From: Psilocybe azurescens
Taxonomy: Eukaryota; Basidiomycota; Agaricomycetes; Agaricales; Agrocybaceae
Direction: 5' to 3'
NCBI GenBank assembly: GCA_023853785.1
Contig: JAJIRX010000426.1
Span: 1-26,146, forward strand
DNA length: 26,146 bases
The notes beneath the pieces are model-generated. The model worked only from the letters and a program-made list of their open reading frames with translations, was not told the DNA's origin and searched no databases. The translations under genes and the position numbers were made by a program. The number at the start of each line of letters is the position of its first letter. Position 1 is the stretch's first letter. Of this stretch, positions 1 through 8,269 are shown one piece after another.

Positions 1-1567
1 ATAGAAGAAAAATAAATCAAAGGCTGAAAAGAGCTCACATAGCATTGAATTAGTAATATTTAGCATGCTGAGCTTGTTATATAATACTCACAAAAGAATA
101 CAAGAGTTTGTTTACCGTTATGAACTTTGAATGAAATTTCATCATTGGATTCCACTGCATTATTGTAGAAACTTCTTATGTCCCAAAGTTCATCTATAGC
201 ATCCCAGATAAGAATACGATTTTCTAAATATAGTCAGATAGAAATTTAAATTAGTATGTATTATGAAAAACTTACTGGTGATTGGTTCAAAGACTAGCAA
301 CATTTTGCAAAACTGGCCCCAAGTTTTTGTTGACAGTAACAGGAACCCGCATGCTAGGCCTCATGTTTGTTGCCTGAAGCTGAAAAGATCCAAAACAGAT
401 GAATACAAAGAACAAAGCCCTTTACTTTGTTGAAAATAGGTGAGAAATGAAGATCTTCATCATCAACTGGATTATAAGTCAATCCAACTGCTCGGCCTCA
501 AAAATGCCACCTGTAGCCCGAGAAGAACCTTCAGGACGAGGTGGGCTTTCCATAGTGGCATCTGTTTATAATTAAATAAATAATTAAAATAAATATAAAT
601 ATAAACACCAACTTTCATCAGAAAGCTTGTTTTCAGATGTTTTCGCTCCTCTGAACTGATAGCAACTGGAGCAGAAATATCTGGAGCAGGCAAAGGCATT
701 GTAGTGGTTGAGACGAGAGGAGTAGAGCATCATTGATGCTGGGGCAGCAGCAGACAGAGTTGTAGCTTCAGCATTGATAGCTGCAGTTCCAGTACCACCA
801 GTTGAAGAAATAGCAGTCAGAAAAGACTCAATTGTAGAGACTGGTGCTGAACACTGAGGAGGTGCAACTGAATCACCTCCTTCTGCCAGAACTTTTAAAG
901 TGCTTAAAATATTTTAATATATATATATAAACAAAGAACAAAAACAAACTCACTGAGTCTGTTTCCTAATCCGCTTAGCTTCCTCAGCTTCAACAGCTGC
1001 ATTTTTCTGCAGTTGTCCTACGCTGTTTTGATCTGAAAATAAAGTTAGAAATAAATTAAAATATAGTCAATAACTTCTACTTCTTGACCTCTTTCTTCAA
1101 AGTTGCTTTTTCTCCCTCTTCTCCCCCTTTCCTCAACAACCACCTCAACCACCATCTCCTCCAGATCTGGTAACCCTGCTCCATCCCCCCCTCCTCCCTC
1201 TCCTCCTCCTCCTCCCCCCTCCCTCCTTCTCCCCCTCCCCTGTCCTCCTTCTCCCTCCTCCTCCTCTTTCCTCCCCTTCCTCCCCCTCCTCCTCCTCCTC
1301 CTCCTCCCCTCCTCCTCCCTCCCCCTCCCTCCTCCCTCCTCTTCCCCCTCCCCCCTCCTCCTCCTCCTCCCCTCCTCCTCCTCCCCCTCCTCCTCTCCTC
1401 CTTCCTTCTCCTCCTTCTCTAGATCTGTCTTGGCTGCCCTGTTTGAACCAGACCTTAATCTCTTCTTAGCAGTCTGAGCAGCACTAGACCCTTGCCTTTC
1501 CCTTATTAGAAGCAACAGCAGAAGCAGCAGGTGTAGCTTTGGTGGTAGACCTAGTAGTAGCAGGCAT
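1..1567 (-). pseudogene. Degenerate multi-exon hypothetical gene, 3' end beyond the window
   Basis: Product not recognised. On the minus strand an ATG at 1567 opens MPATTRSTTKATPAASAVAS, a typical low-complexity fungal N-terminus, but this frame stops after about 26 codons. Reading continues one frame over (QGSSAAQTAKKRLRSGS), so there is probably a one-base indel near 1497 in a G-run. A long Glu/Arg/Gly tract follows. Plausible introns lie at 1033-1080, 903-953 (GTGAGT), 562-612, 380-425 and 224-275 (GTAAGT), each 46-52 bp with pyrimidine-rich AG ends. Exon peptides include VGQLQKNAAVEAEEAKRIRK, MPLPAPDISAPVAISSEERK, MRPSMRVPVTVNKNLGPVLQ and NRILIWDAIDELWDIRSFYN. The last exon (116-223) ends in a GTAAAC donor and the gene runs off the left edge. 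The frames between exons do not all join cleanly, so this may be a decayed copy. The regular intron lengths are the best evidence that a gene existed here. Confidence 0.42.
1128..1425. repeat. Polypyrimidine (CCT/CTC)n microsatellite
   Basis: About 300 bases of almost pure C and T on the plus strand, mostly CCT/CTC triplets with CCCCT interruptions. On the minus strand it is GA-rich and lies in the first exon of the degenerate gene, giving a Glu/Arg/Gly tract. Both strands stay open over it simply because stop codons are rare in such sequence. Confidence 0.9.
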
Positions 1568-1929
1568 AGTGCAGGTGGTGAGCTAGCAGTACAGTGATGA
1601 TGGCAGTTACGGAACAAGAGACAATCTGCGCTTCAAGCAGAGAGTAATCTTAATATGGTAACTCATATAAATACTCCAAAATAAATCCAAGTTCACTACG
1701 AAAATTCAAGCCCAGTGAATACATGAAATTATATATATATATGCTAACTAAGGCTATATACATTGTAAAAAGTTAGCTATATAACTACATAGAGAACATC
1801 ATGCAAGAGGGGACAGAGACAAGGACAACACATCACATATAGGAGCAGACACAGGGGCTGCAGGTGCAGGTGAGCTGGTAGCAACTGAGGGGATGAGCAA
1901 GGTGGCCTGACGGCAGGGCCACCTGAGCT

Positions 1930-2470
1930 GACAACAGCAGAGGTGATGGGTGGCATGGCGGCCACAGAAGGGTCCAGCGGATGGCACGATGGGGGGCCAC
2001 ACAAGCTGGCAATAGCGGAGGGGCAGGTAGCACATGGCGGCCAGAGGGGTGCAGGTGGCACGATGTGGGGGCCACGAGCTGGCAACAGCGGATGCAGCAG
2101 CGTGGTGGCCACAGAGGGGTGGCACGATGGGGGGCCACACGAGCTGGCAACAGTGGAGGGGGCGGGTAGCGTGGCGGCCACCGAGGGGTGCGGCGGGGTG
2201 GCACAATAGGGGGCCACACGAGCTGGCAACAGCGGATGCGGCGCAGAGCGTGGCGGCCACAGAGGGGTGGCACGATGGGGGCCACACGAGCTGGCAACAG
2301 TGGAGGCGGGTAGCGTGGCGGCCACCGAGGGGTGCGGCGGTGGCACAATAGGGGGCCACACGAGCTGGCAACGTCGAGGGGGGCGAGTGACGTGGCAGCC
2401 AGAGGGGTGCAGCGGTGGTACAATGTGGGGGCCACACGAGCTGGCAATGGCGGAGGCCGCGGTACGACGT
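1930..2470. repeat. GC-rich minisatellite core of copy A
   Basis: Degenerate tandem repeat whose clearest segment is GGCCACACGAGCTGGCAACA. It starts near 1995, 2070, 2132, 2212, 2280, 2353 and 2430, giving spacings of about 62-82 bases. Intervening sequence repeats GGCCACNGAGGGGTG and GGTGGCACGATGGGG. All minus-strand frames are largely open here, which reflects composition and not coding constraint. Confidence 0.85.
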
Positions 2471-2585
2471 GGCAGCTACGGTGGCCCCATGTTGGGATAC
2501 CAACGGCAGGGCCACCGTCGACGGCAATGAGGACGCTGTGCGTGCCCTCATCAGTGCCTTGTGCCGTTGACATGGGGGTCTGCGC

Positions 2586-2637
2586 CTGCATGGTTTGTTA
2601 GCAAAAGAAGGGGATAAGCGGGACGGTATGTACTCAC
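2586..2637 (-). other. Predicted spliceosomal intron in copy A
   Basis: On the minus strand the sequence reads GAG/GTGAGTAC, then TGCTAAC (2597-2603), then CATGCAG/GCGCAG, a 52-bp intron with donor, branch site and acceptor all near the fungal consensus. It lies between the conserved GC block and the minisatellite core. A comparable intron sits in the same relative place in copy D (24361-24421), suggesting that the family is or was transcribed in the minus-strand sense here. Confidence 0.6.
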
Positions 2638-3276
2638 CTCCTTCCCGGTTCCTCCCAGGTCCCCTTCCTTCCTTTTGAGCAGCGGCAAAGCGGTGGCTAC
2701 CGATCCGCCCTCGCAGACAGTGATGACGAGGCCGTTGCAAGGCGAGAAGGGTGGCAGCGGGTGAGGGACAGCAGCGACAGTGACAGCGGCGGCAGTGAAG
2801 AGGGCAAGGCGACGGAGAGAAAGGGAAGGGGGAGATGGTGGTGGTTGGAAAGAAGCAGTTGACAGCACACATGTCCGTTTGATGGCGATCGTGCCGATCG
2901 GCCAATGCTGGGCACGCGTGCACATCACATGCGCCTGTGAAATTCTTACCCCGCGGACTGAACAAAATGCAAAATTTCATTTACAGGGAGGCATTGCTCC
3001 TGGTATATTTAAATGTTGTCTCAGTTAATTGTTATTATACAGTGTCAATTTTTATGTTATTTTTTTGCAATTGATATTAATATTAATAACTAATGATTAT
3101 ACTTTGGATATTATGTTAATTATTGCATCCAGTGGACTCCACTGGACTGTGCTAATAAACATATTATTTGTTGTTATTCAGTGAATATTTAAGCCCCAGT
3201 CCACTGGAGTCCATATGGATTGTGTGGGGAAAGGAAAGACCTCGTTTTTATATCAAATCACACACATCATAGTTTA

Positions 3277-3346
3277 ATGTGCAAACTGCTTGAGACCATA
3301 GAGCAACTTTTTCAGCTTTAATACAACATTAAGACCACTTTGGTGA
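3277..3346 (-). pseudogene. Copia reverse transcriptase fragment
   Basis: About 70 bases closely match 13925-13995 of Copia-1 (for example GTGCAAACTGCTTGAGACCA against GTGCAGACTGCTTGAGACCA), the region encoding the SLYGLKQSAHQW motif of Copia RT. The match stops abruptly after TTGGTGAAA. It lies just right of copy A. A further small Copia piece at 5320-5352 on the other side of the Tc1/mariner element suggests one old Copia relic interrupted by later insertions. Confidence 0.75.
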
Positions 3347-3506
3347 AAAAATAGGATAAAGGCCATTGCAGCCACTATGGAATGATAAGACCTCTGATAT
3401 AGAAAGTTTAATACTCTGTGAACAACTTAATATTTGGCTTAATAGGTATGAATTTATTTTAAAGTGAACAACATTCAAAATTTTTAATTGGTTTATATAT
3501 ACAATA

Positions 3507-3704
3507 TTGGTTTATCATGTGAAGTATGTTCTTGACAATCAACTATCTTTACAAAATGAGGACTCAACAGATGATGAAAACAGTAAAGAAGAGGAATTCA
3601 GTTCAAATAGCAATAGTAGCCAGAGTAGCAGCCAGGCAATCCAAAGTAATAAAGACACTGTGTCAACAGATAGTAGTGATAATGAAATGCATGTCTCAGA
3701 TTAG
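3507..3704 (+). CDS. Short acidic Ser-rich ORF (hypothetical, possibly a gene 3' end)
   Basis: A 65-codon reading frame rich in Ser, Asp, Glu and Asn (NEDSTDDENSKEEEFSSNSN) ends at a TAG eight bases before the Tc1/mariner element. The acidic Ser-rich composition resembles the disordered C-terminal tails of some fungal transposases and nuclear proteins, but there is no diagnostic domain. The upstream sequence (3480-3525) is AT-rich and could hold an intron acceptor. Function not recognised; it may be the last exon of a truncated gene. Confidence 0.25.
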   Translation: MVYHVKYVLDNQLSLQNEDSTDDENSKEEEFSSNSNSSQSSSQAIQSNKDTVSTDSSDNEMHVSD

Positions 3705-3711
3705 ATAAATA

Positions 3712-3926
3712 CAGTAGCTCAAACTTTTGTCCCAATGTTTTGTGTTTTTGGATAAATTGGTTTATAACTCAGTAATGGCTGGAGATAAAATTCTGAAATT
3801 TTTATTGTAGATACTAGACACTAATACCTAAAATCTGACCACTAAATCACGCGATATAAAACAGAATCAATTAAATGATAAATCAAATAAAATGGCTTAT
3901 CAATGGACAAAAGTTTGAGCCTCTAA
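3712..3926 (+). repeat. Left terminal inverted repeat of the Tc1/mariner element
   Basis: Matches the complement of 5105-5318 with scattered differences. The outer end holds GCTCAAACTTTTGTCCCAATG-like sequence and the inner end (3901-3923) holds the same motif in reverse orientation (CAATGGACAAAAGTTTGAGC). Each repeat is therefore itself bounded by short inverted copies. Confidence 0.9.
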
Positions 3927-4025
3927 TTTAAAACCAATAAAAATGGTTTACAAGTATAAAATATTCTCAAATTGACTGTGGGAATGGTAAAAAATGTCAT
4001 GTGACCTTGTTTGTATTGATTTGCT

Positions 4026-5032
4026 GTGTTGAAATCACTTTCAACCACCTTTATCTCTTACCACAACCTCATGAAACCTACATCTGCTTCTCAGTGTTCT
4101 GCTGTGGCTTCTCTTCTTGAAGAAGAATATTCCCTTTGTCAAATAGAGTCTAAAACTGGTCTAGAGAAGTCTACTATTGGAAGGATCAAGAAAGAATTAG
4201 GTTTGGACAAAGAAAACAACAAACCAGGCTGATATGCCAAGCTTTCTGAAAAAATAAACAAGTGGTTTGTCAACAAATCAGCACTGGAAAGCTTGACAAT
4301 ACTGTTCAGGCCACCCATTACATTAATGCCATCATATCTACCCCAGTCTCAGCCCAAACAGTCAGAAATGCACTAAAGGAAAACAATTTTTGGTCTATTG
4401 TTAAGCAGAAACAACCTCTGCTTAAACAGGCTCACAGAAACAAATGTCTTAACTTTGCCCAATACTATAGAAACTGGACAGTTGAAGATTGGAAATGGGT
4501 CTTGTGGACAGATGAAACAAAGATTAACAGGATTGGATCAGATGGGAGGGTCTACACTTGGAAACAGAAGGGAGAAGCACTTCAGACAGGACTACTATCC
4601 CAACAGTCAAACATAGAGGAGGGAATAACCTCATGGTATGGGGTTGCATGGGTTGGAATGGAGTAGGAAAGCTGATAGAAGTGCAGGGGATCATGAATGC
4701 TGATCAATATTGTGCTATGTATTTTGGAGAAGGGGGTAGAAGAAAGCTTTGAAAAATTGGGAGTTCCAGAAGAGGAGAGGATTTTTCAGCAGGACAATGA
4801 CCCAAAACATACCTTTAAAAATTCTGACCAGTGGTTTGAAGAAAGCAACATTCAAGTTATGGAATGGCCTGCCCAATCCCCAGATATGAACCCCATTGAA
4901 CACTTGTGGGAACACTTGAAAAGATGTTTAAATGAATATCCAATGCCACCTAAAGGAGTACATGAATTATGGGAGAGAGTGGCAGAGGAGTGGAGCAAGA
5001 TTACACCAGAAACATTCCAAATACTCATATAA
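4026..5032 (+). pseudogene. Tc1/mariner transposase, frameshifted
   Basis: The protein would bind the terminal repeats and catalyse cut-and-paste transposition. The N-terminal helix-turn-helix region is at 4080-4230 (VASLLEEEYSLCQIESKTG, STIGRIKKELGL). An in-frame TGA at 4230 follows KPG, where Arg is usual. The frame changes near 4265, giving the first catalytic Asp in WKWVLWTDETKIN (about 4495-4530). It changes again near 4590 (NNLMVWGCMGWNGVGK) and near 4735, after which IFQQDNDPKHT carries the second Asp and SPDMNPIEHLWEHLK the Glu. There are 34 residues between the second Asp and the Glu, so DD34E. At least one stop and three frameshifts make it non-functional. Confidence 0.92.
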
Positions 5033-5104
5033 AGCATGCCCAGAAGAATTGCAGCAGTCCTTAAGACAAAAGGAGGTCATACCAAGTATTGAATAGTATT
5101 ATAA

Positions 5105-5318
5105 TGGAGGCTCAAACTTTTGTCCCAATGATAAGCCAGTTTGTTTGATTTATCATTTAGTCAATTCTTTTCATATTACGTAATTTAGTGGTCAAGTTTT
5201 AGGTATTAGTGTCTAGTATCTACAATAAAAATTTCAGAATTTTATCTCCGGCCATTACTGAGTTATAAACCAATTTATCCAAAAACACAAAACATTGGGA
5301 CAAAAGTTTGAGCTACTG
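5105..5318 (-). repeat. Right terminal inverted repeat of the Tc1/mariner element
   Basis: Complementary to 3712-3926. It begins with GGCTCAAACTTTTGTCCCAA (inner) and ends TTGGGACAAAAGTTTGAGCT (outer), repeating the self-inverted arrangement of the left repeat. Confidence 0.9.
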
Positions 5319-5319
5319 A

Positions 5320-5352
5320 ATATCAGACATGCTCAGTGAAAGTGAGCTTGCG
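5320..5352 (-). pseudogene. Tiny Copia-type pol relic
   Basis: The minus strand reads KLTFTEHV followed by a stop, matching the KLTFTEHVWYY segment of the Copia-3 fragment at 20593-20932. The Tc1/mariner element starts immediately beyond. Short, so moderate confidence. Confidence 0.45.
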
Positions 5353-5366
5353 ATCAAAATAAAAAC

Positions 5367-5760
5367 TCAAGTACTGCCAATACAGTTTGGGTTTGAGAGG
5401 GTCACACCAGTGTATGGAGCATAGCCCAGATCAACAAGGGGATTGTCTTTGAAGTGCGACTGGTCAAAGTGAAACACCTCAGACTTGTTGTGCTCCAGAG
5501 CGAGTCCAAATTTCTTGAAAAGCTCAAATATGACACCATACACCCATTTAAGGGCAGCACAGTTATTGAGAAGTGACTTTAATTGCACCACAAGGGTGCT
5601 GTCATTGACATATAAGAGCAGGAAGCATCCACAAGTGAGTGGGTCCTGTTCAAAGAGCTTCATAATGAGGGTGAGATAGAGAGCAGAGAGGACTGGGGAC
5701 AGGGCTCTGCCCTGTCCCACTCCTACATCTGCCTAACAAAGGTCTGAGAACAAAGTTACC
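5367..5760 (-). pseudogene. LINE reverse transcriptase fragment (palm domain)
   Basis: Minus-strand ORF of about 117 codons containing GQGRALSPVLSALYLTLIMK (the GxxQG..SP..L..LYL block of non-LTR RT), LLLYVNDSTLVVQ (the catalytic YxDD motif) and KKFGLALEHNKSEVFHFDQS, which is typical of Tad-like LINE RT from basidiomycetes. The second catalytic Asp is replaced by Asn (YVND), so this copy would be dead even if expressed. It is cut at about 5360 by Copia-derived sequence and loses similarity upstream beyond about 5760. It is separate from, and opposite in strand to, the LINE at 9775-12347. Confidence 0.8.
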
Positions 5761-5889
5761 CCATGCATTGAGATGTTTAATGCGGAGTGTCTTTGTAACT
5801 GCCCAATACACAACACCCAATCAAATATTTATATTGATCAGTTCAATCTGGGAGGGTAAGCTTGTAAGGCTTATTACAATAACTAGTTT

Positions 5890-7460
5890 AGCAGAGTACA
5901 GACTTAGATGATTGCTCTTGGGTGATCACTAGTAGCTAGCAAACTCTTTTTAGACAGGTGAGTACACACAATGCACTGAAATAGTAAGGGCAATCTTTCT
6001 ATGTGAGGGTGATCACCAATATCAAGGGGATCACTTTTGGGGGCAAGTGTACATGGGACACTTAACAGTTCTCTTTATAAAAACCCAAACTCAAACTATC
6101 AAACACTATAAGTGATCATCTGTATTAACACATAGTAGATCCTTAGTTCCTATAAGCAACTGGGCACACTAGTCCACAGTCCTTAGTTTACTATAGGCAA
6201 TGTCCTGAAACAGTCAGATTTCTCTGACAGTTGTCCCTAGTTACTATGAGCAATCACTAGCCTTTATAGGGTTCCCACCTGTACTTAACAATCCCCAGGG
6301 CAGTCTTACTATAGGCAACATCCTGAACAGTCAGAGTTCTCTGACAGTCGTCCTTAGTTACTATGAGCAATCGCTAGCCGTATAGAGTTCCAACCCATAC
6401 TTAACAATCCCCAGGGCAGTCCACGGATGACTTATAAAAGCCTGCTTATCAAGTCTAATAGACCTGATGTTGAATATAACAATGGCGATCACTCACAAAA
6501 CCAGGTAGCGCCTAATTGCTTAAGGTGAACTGTAGTGTTTGATTTCTTATCACACAAATCACTAGTCCTCAAAGTATTAACACTGGAATTCTTATTCAGA
6601 GTAAATTCTGATATCAAATCTGGGGTGTAGATTACATGGTTCCTATTCTAAGATACAGAGCTGTTTTTATAGACTAAATAGATACTTTGGCTTGTGATAA
6701 TTGAAAAGACTAAAAGAAAAGAAAGGAAATGGACTGCATGCTGCCTAGCCTTTGCTGCACCAATTATAATAGTGGAAAGTACTAGTTTGCCTGGGCTACG
6801 GTGCTTATTTGAAGATAACATTGTTGTCCATGTGGCAATGCCTTCTTGGGTAGTGATCACCTGACTTATTTTATCAGATGGCTTGTGGCTAAGGCATGTC
6901 AGGACTAGATTGCTTAGGGTATATTTCCTAGGAAACCCTACCAAGGTTCCCAAGCACAGTTGCTATTGGTTTAGGACCTCCTGGAACAGCAGGTGCCCTT
7001 ATCATGAGGCAAGTTACCTCTAGTATCATGTGGCAATCACTGACTGGGCGATCCCTCACTCATGTTGGCTGCATTGCAAATTACAAGTTTTTATAGTTGG
7101 ATCTAGTAGACCACCATATGCTGAGTTGTACACAAGATTTCAATTGCCAATACATTCGGTCTGTGGGGCAATCACCTGTGTGGCGCAGTGATGTCTGATC
7201 CCCAAGCGGTTGATTGCCTAATTTAGTGAACAGCCTTTGTGAGGCCTGGACACAGTGATCACTTTTGCTAATTAATAAGATTTCCATCACTTGGCGATCA
7301 CTTGTTAAGAGACTGATGGGGTTTACCCTTTGTAAGAGCCAAGGTTATTTCTTAGGAGTTCTTCCTTGTATGGGACTGATAGCATGATCAATGGGATGGG
7401 TGATTGCCTTGGGCGCTTGGTTAGAGTTGCTTTGATAGCTGTGTAGAAAACTAAAGGTAG
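5890..7460. repeat. AT-rich non-coding stretch with dispersed GGCGATCAC-type motifs
   Basis: No convincing gene in 5760-7570. The motif occurs as GGCGATCAC (6484, 7293), GTGATCAC (5922, 6009, 6853, 7255) and GGCAATCAC (7032, 7168), with further partial forms (AGTGATCATC at 6111, AGCAATCACTAG near 6250, GGGCGATCCC near 7047). It may be the internal or subterminal part of an unidentified non-autonomous transposon; terminal repeats were not found. Confidence 0.5.
6191..6425. repeat. Two-unit tandem duplication, 118-bp period
   Basis: CTATAGGCAA at 6191 and again at 6309 begin two diverged copies containing CAGTCAGANTTCTCTGACAG, TTACTATGAGCAATC and ACTTAACAATCCCCAGGGCA. The first half of the unit contains a short inverted repeat (TCAGA/TCTGA), so it could form a hairpin. 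Confidence 0.85.
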
Positions 7461-7599
7461 TCTTTGATTCATAGCACTGATTAATAGGCCACACTACACT
7501 TTAGTTAGTTTGTAAAGTCTACTATGCTCGTTGGTCCACTAGGAAGTGAAGCCTCAAAGCCTAATAGTCTGAGGTCTTTACACGGCCCCCTATTTTTTG

Positions 7600-7880
7600 G
7601 TTGGACTCCGGTTGGACTCCGTCGGACTTTCTATATACAGAATGACAATTTTTCTGGTCTAGGACTGCTGAAAATTTCCGGTGAGATTCCAGTGAGATTC
7701 CGGTGAATGTCCGACTGGACTACAAGTCCAATGGACTGTCCAGGCAGACTGTCCACTGGAAATGACCAGACAGGACCAACAGAAGTCCAATGGAAGTCCA
7801 TCGGAATCCCACTGGACATGACCATTGGAATTCCAGCAGACAAGTCCAACGGAATTCCAATGGAAGTCCAACGGATGTCC
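7600..7880. repeat. Left subterminal motif array of copy B
   Basis: Many copies of AGTCCAATGGA, TCCACTGGA, TCCAACGGA and related forms, all fitting TCC-N3-GGA, spaced about 10-25 bases in both orientations. Such arrays near hAT termini are usually transposase-binding sites; that role is inferred here. Confidence 0.8.
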
Positions 7881-7905
7881 TTTATTATAATTTATACTAG
7901 TATAG

Positions 7906-7913
7906 AAAAAAAA
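7906..7913 (-). terminator. Possible pol III terminator (T8)
   Basis: Eight A on the plus strand give a run of eight T on the minus strand, directly downstream of the tRNA-like unit at 7914-7989. Confidence 0.5.
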
Positions 7914-7989
7914 GACACAAACGAGAATTGAACTCGGGCATCGGAAAATGCTGAACGCAAGCAGGATAAACCAACTGAGCCACAAAGGC
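7914..7989 (-). ncRNA. tRNA-like pol III unit inside copy B (pseudo-tRNA or SINE head)
   Basis: The minus strand has a good A box (TGGCTCAGTTGG, 7971-7982) and B box (GAGTTCAATTC, about 7925-7935), followed by a T8 terminator. A T-arm of four pairs around TTCAATT and a four-pair TGCT/AGCA anticodon-like stem can be drawn. The D stem and acceptor stem do not pair and position 33 is not U, so this is not a functional tRNA. It may be a decayed tRNA gene or the head of a tRNA-derived SINE captured by the transposon. Confidence 0.5.
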
Positions 7990-8269
7990 TTATGGAAAAT
8001 AATAAAATTAGTTAAATACATAGTGATGCGGCTGAAATTCTTGGCACTGCTCAGCACAGGACAAACAACAACGCGTGCGTGACATGTTGATGCCACGTCG
8101 GTCCGTTGTTGATTCTGACCCCAACCCTTTTTCCTTCCACCACCACCGCCTCGTCGGTCGGATCCAGGCGAGAGCCAACCTGATGTGACAGAGGACGAGA
8201 ACAACCGTGACGGCCACACCAACGAGGACGACTGTGACGTACAACGAGAACGCGGACGAGGACCACGAC

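Larger units (their letters stand above)
1735..3243 (-). mobile_element. hAT-like non-autonomous element, copy A (one end missing)
   Basis: The right end (about 3205-3243) is nearly identical to the right end of copy C at 20012-20051: it ends GGAAAGACCTC, so the minus strand starts GAGGTCTTTCC. The region 2871-3243 matches 19505-20051 throughout, including the GCCGATCGGCCAATGC-type block, the TAATAACTAATGATTATAC stretch and the CCAGTGGACTCC motifs at 3127-3150 and 3197-3213. Reading on the minus strand, the order is terminus, subterminal repeats, conserved GC block, intron, minisatellite core and AT-rich tail. The opposite terminus (expected CAGTACTTTAC type) was not found, so the left limit near 1735 is approximate and based only on weak similarity to 19140-19180. 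Classification as hAT rests on the 8-bp target duplications of copy C and its inner element. Confidence 0.65.
3712..5318 (+). mobile_element. Tc1/mariner (DD34E) transposon, inactive
   Basis: A 1607-bp element with terminal inverted repeats of about 214 bp, starting CAGTAGCTCAAACTTTTGTC and ending with its complement. The left flank is TA (3710-3711); the right flank reads AA, so the expected TA duplication is imperfect. The inside encodes a frameshifted transposase with all recognisable Tc1 blocks. CAGT...ACTG termini, TA preference and a DD34E catalytic core place it in the Tc1/mariner superfamily. Confidence 0.93.

Noticed and set aside
1103..1477. Plus-strand Pro/Ser/Leu ORF of 124 codons
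   Set aside because: Pure translation of the CCT microsatellite.
1930..2470. CRISPR-like regular repeat
   Set aside because: Units are degenerate, spacing is irregular, the spacers are repeats too, no cas genes, and the context is eukaryotic.
1799..2980. Minus-strand ORF of 393 codons plus 252- and 194-codon frames
   Set aside because: Same reason: they run across the copy A minisatellite, and the predicted intron at 2586-2637 lies inside the longest one.
6648..6953. Minus-strand ORF of 101 codons
   Set aside because: No recognisable motif; sits in AT-rich sequence with dispersed repeat motifs and no coding signals.
7914..7989. Functional tRNA gene
   Set aside because: A and B boxes are present but the acceptor and D stems do not pair and U33 is missing.
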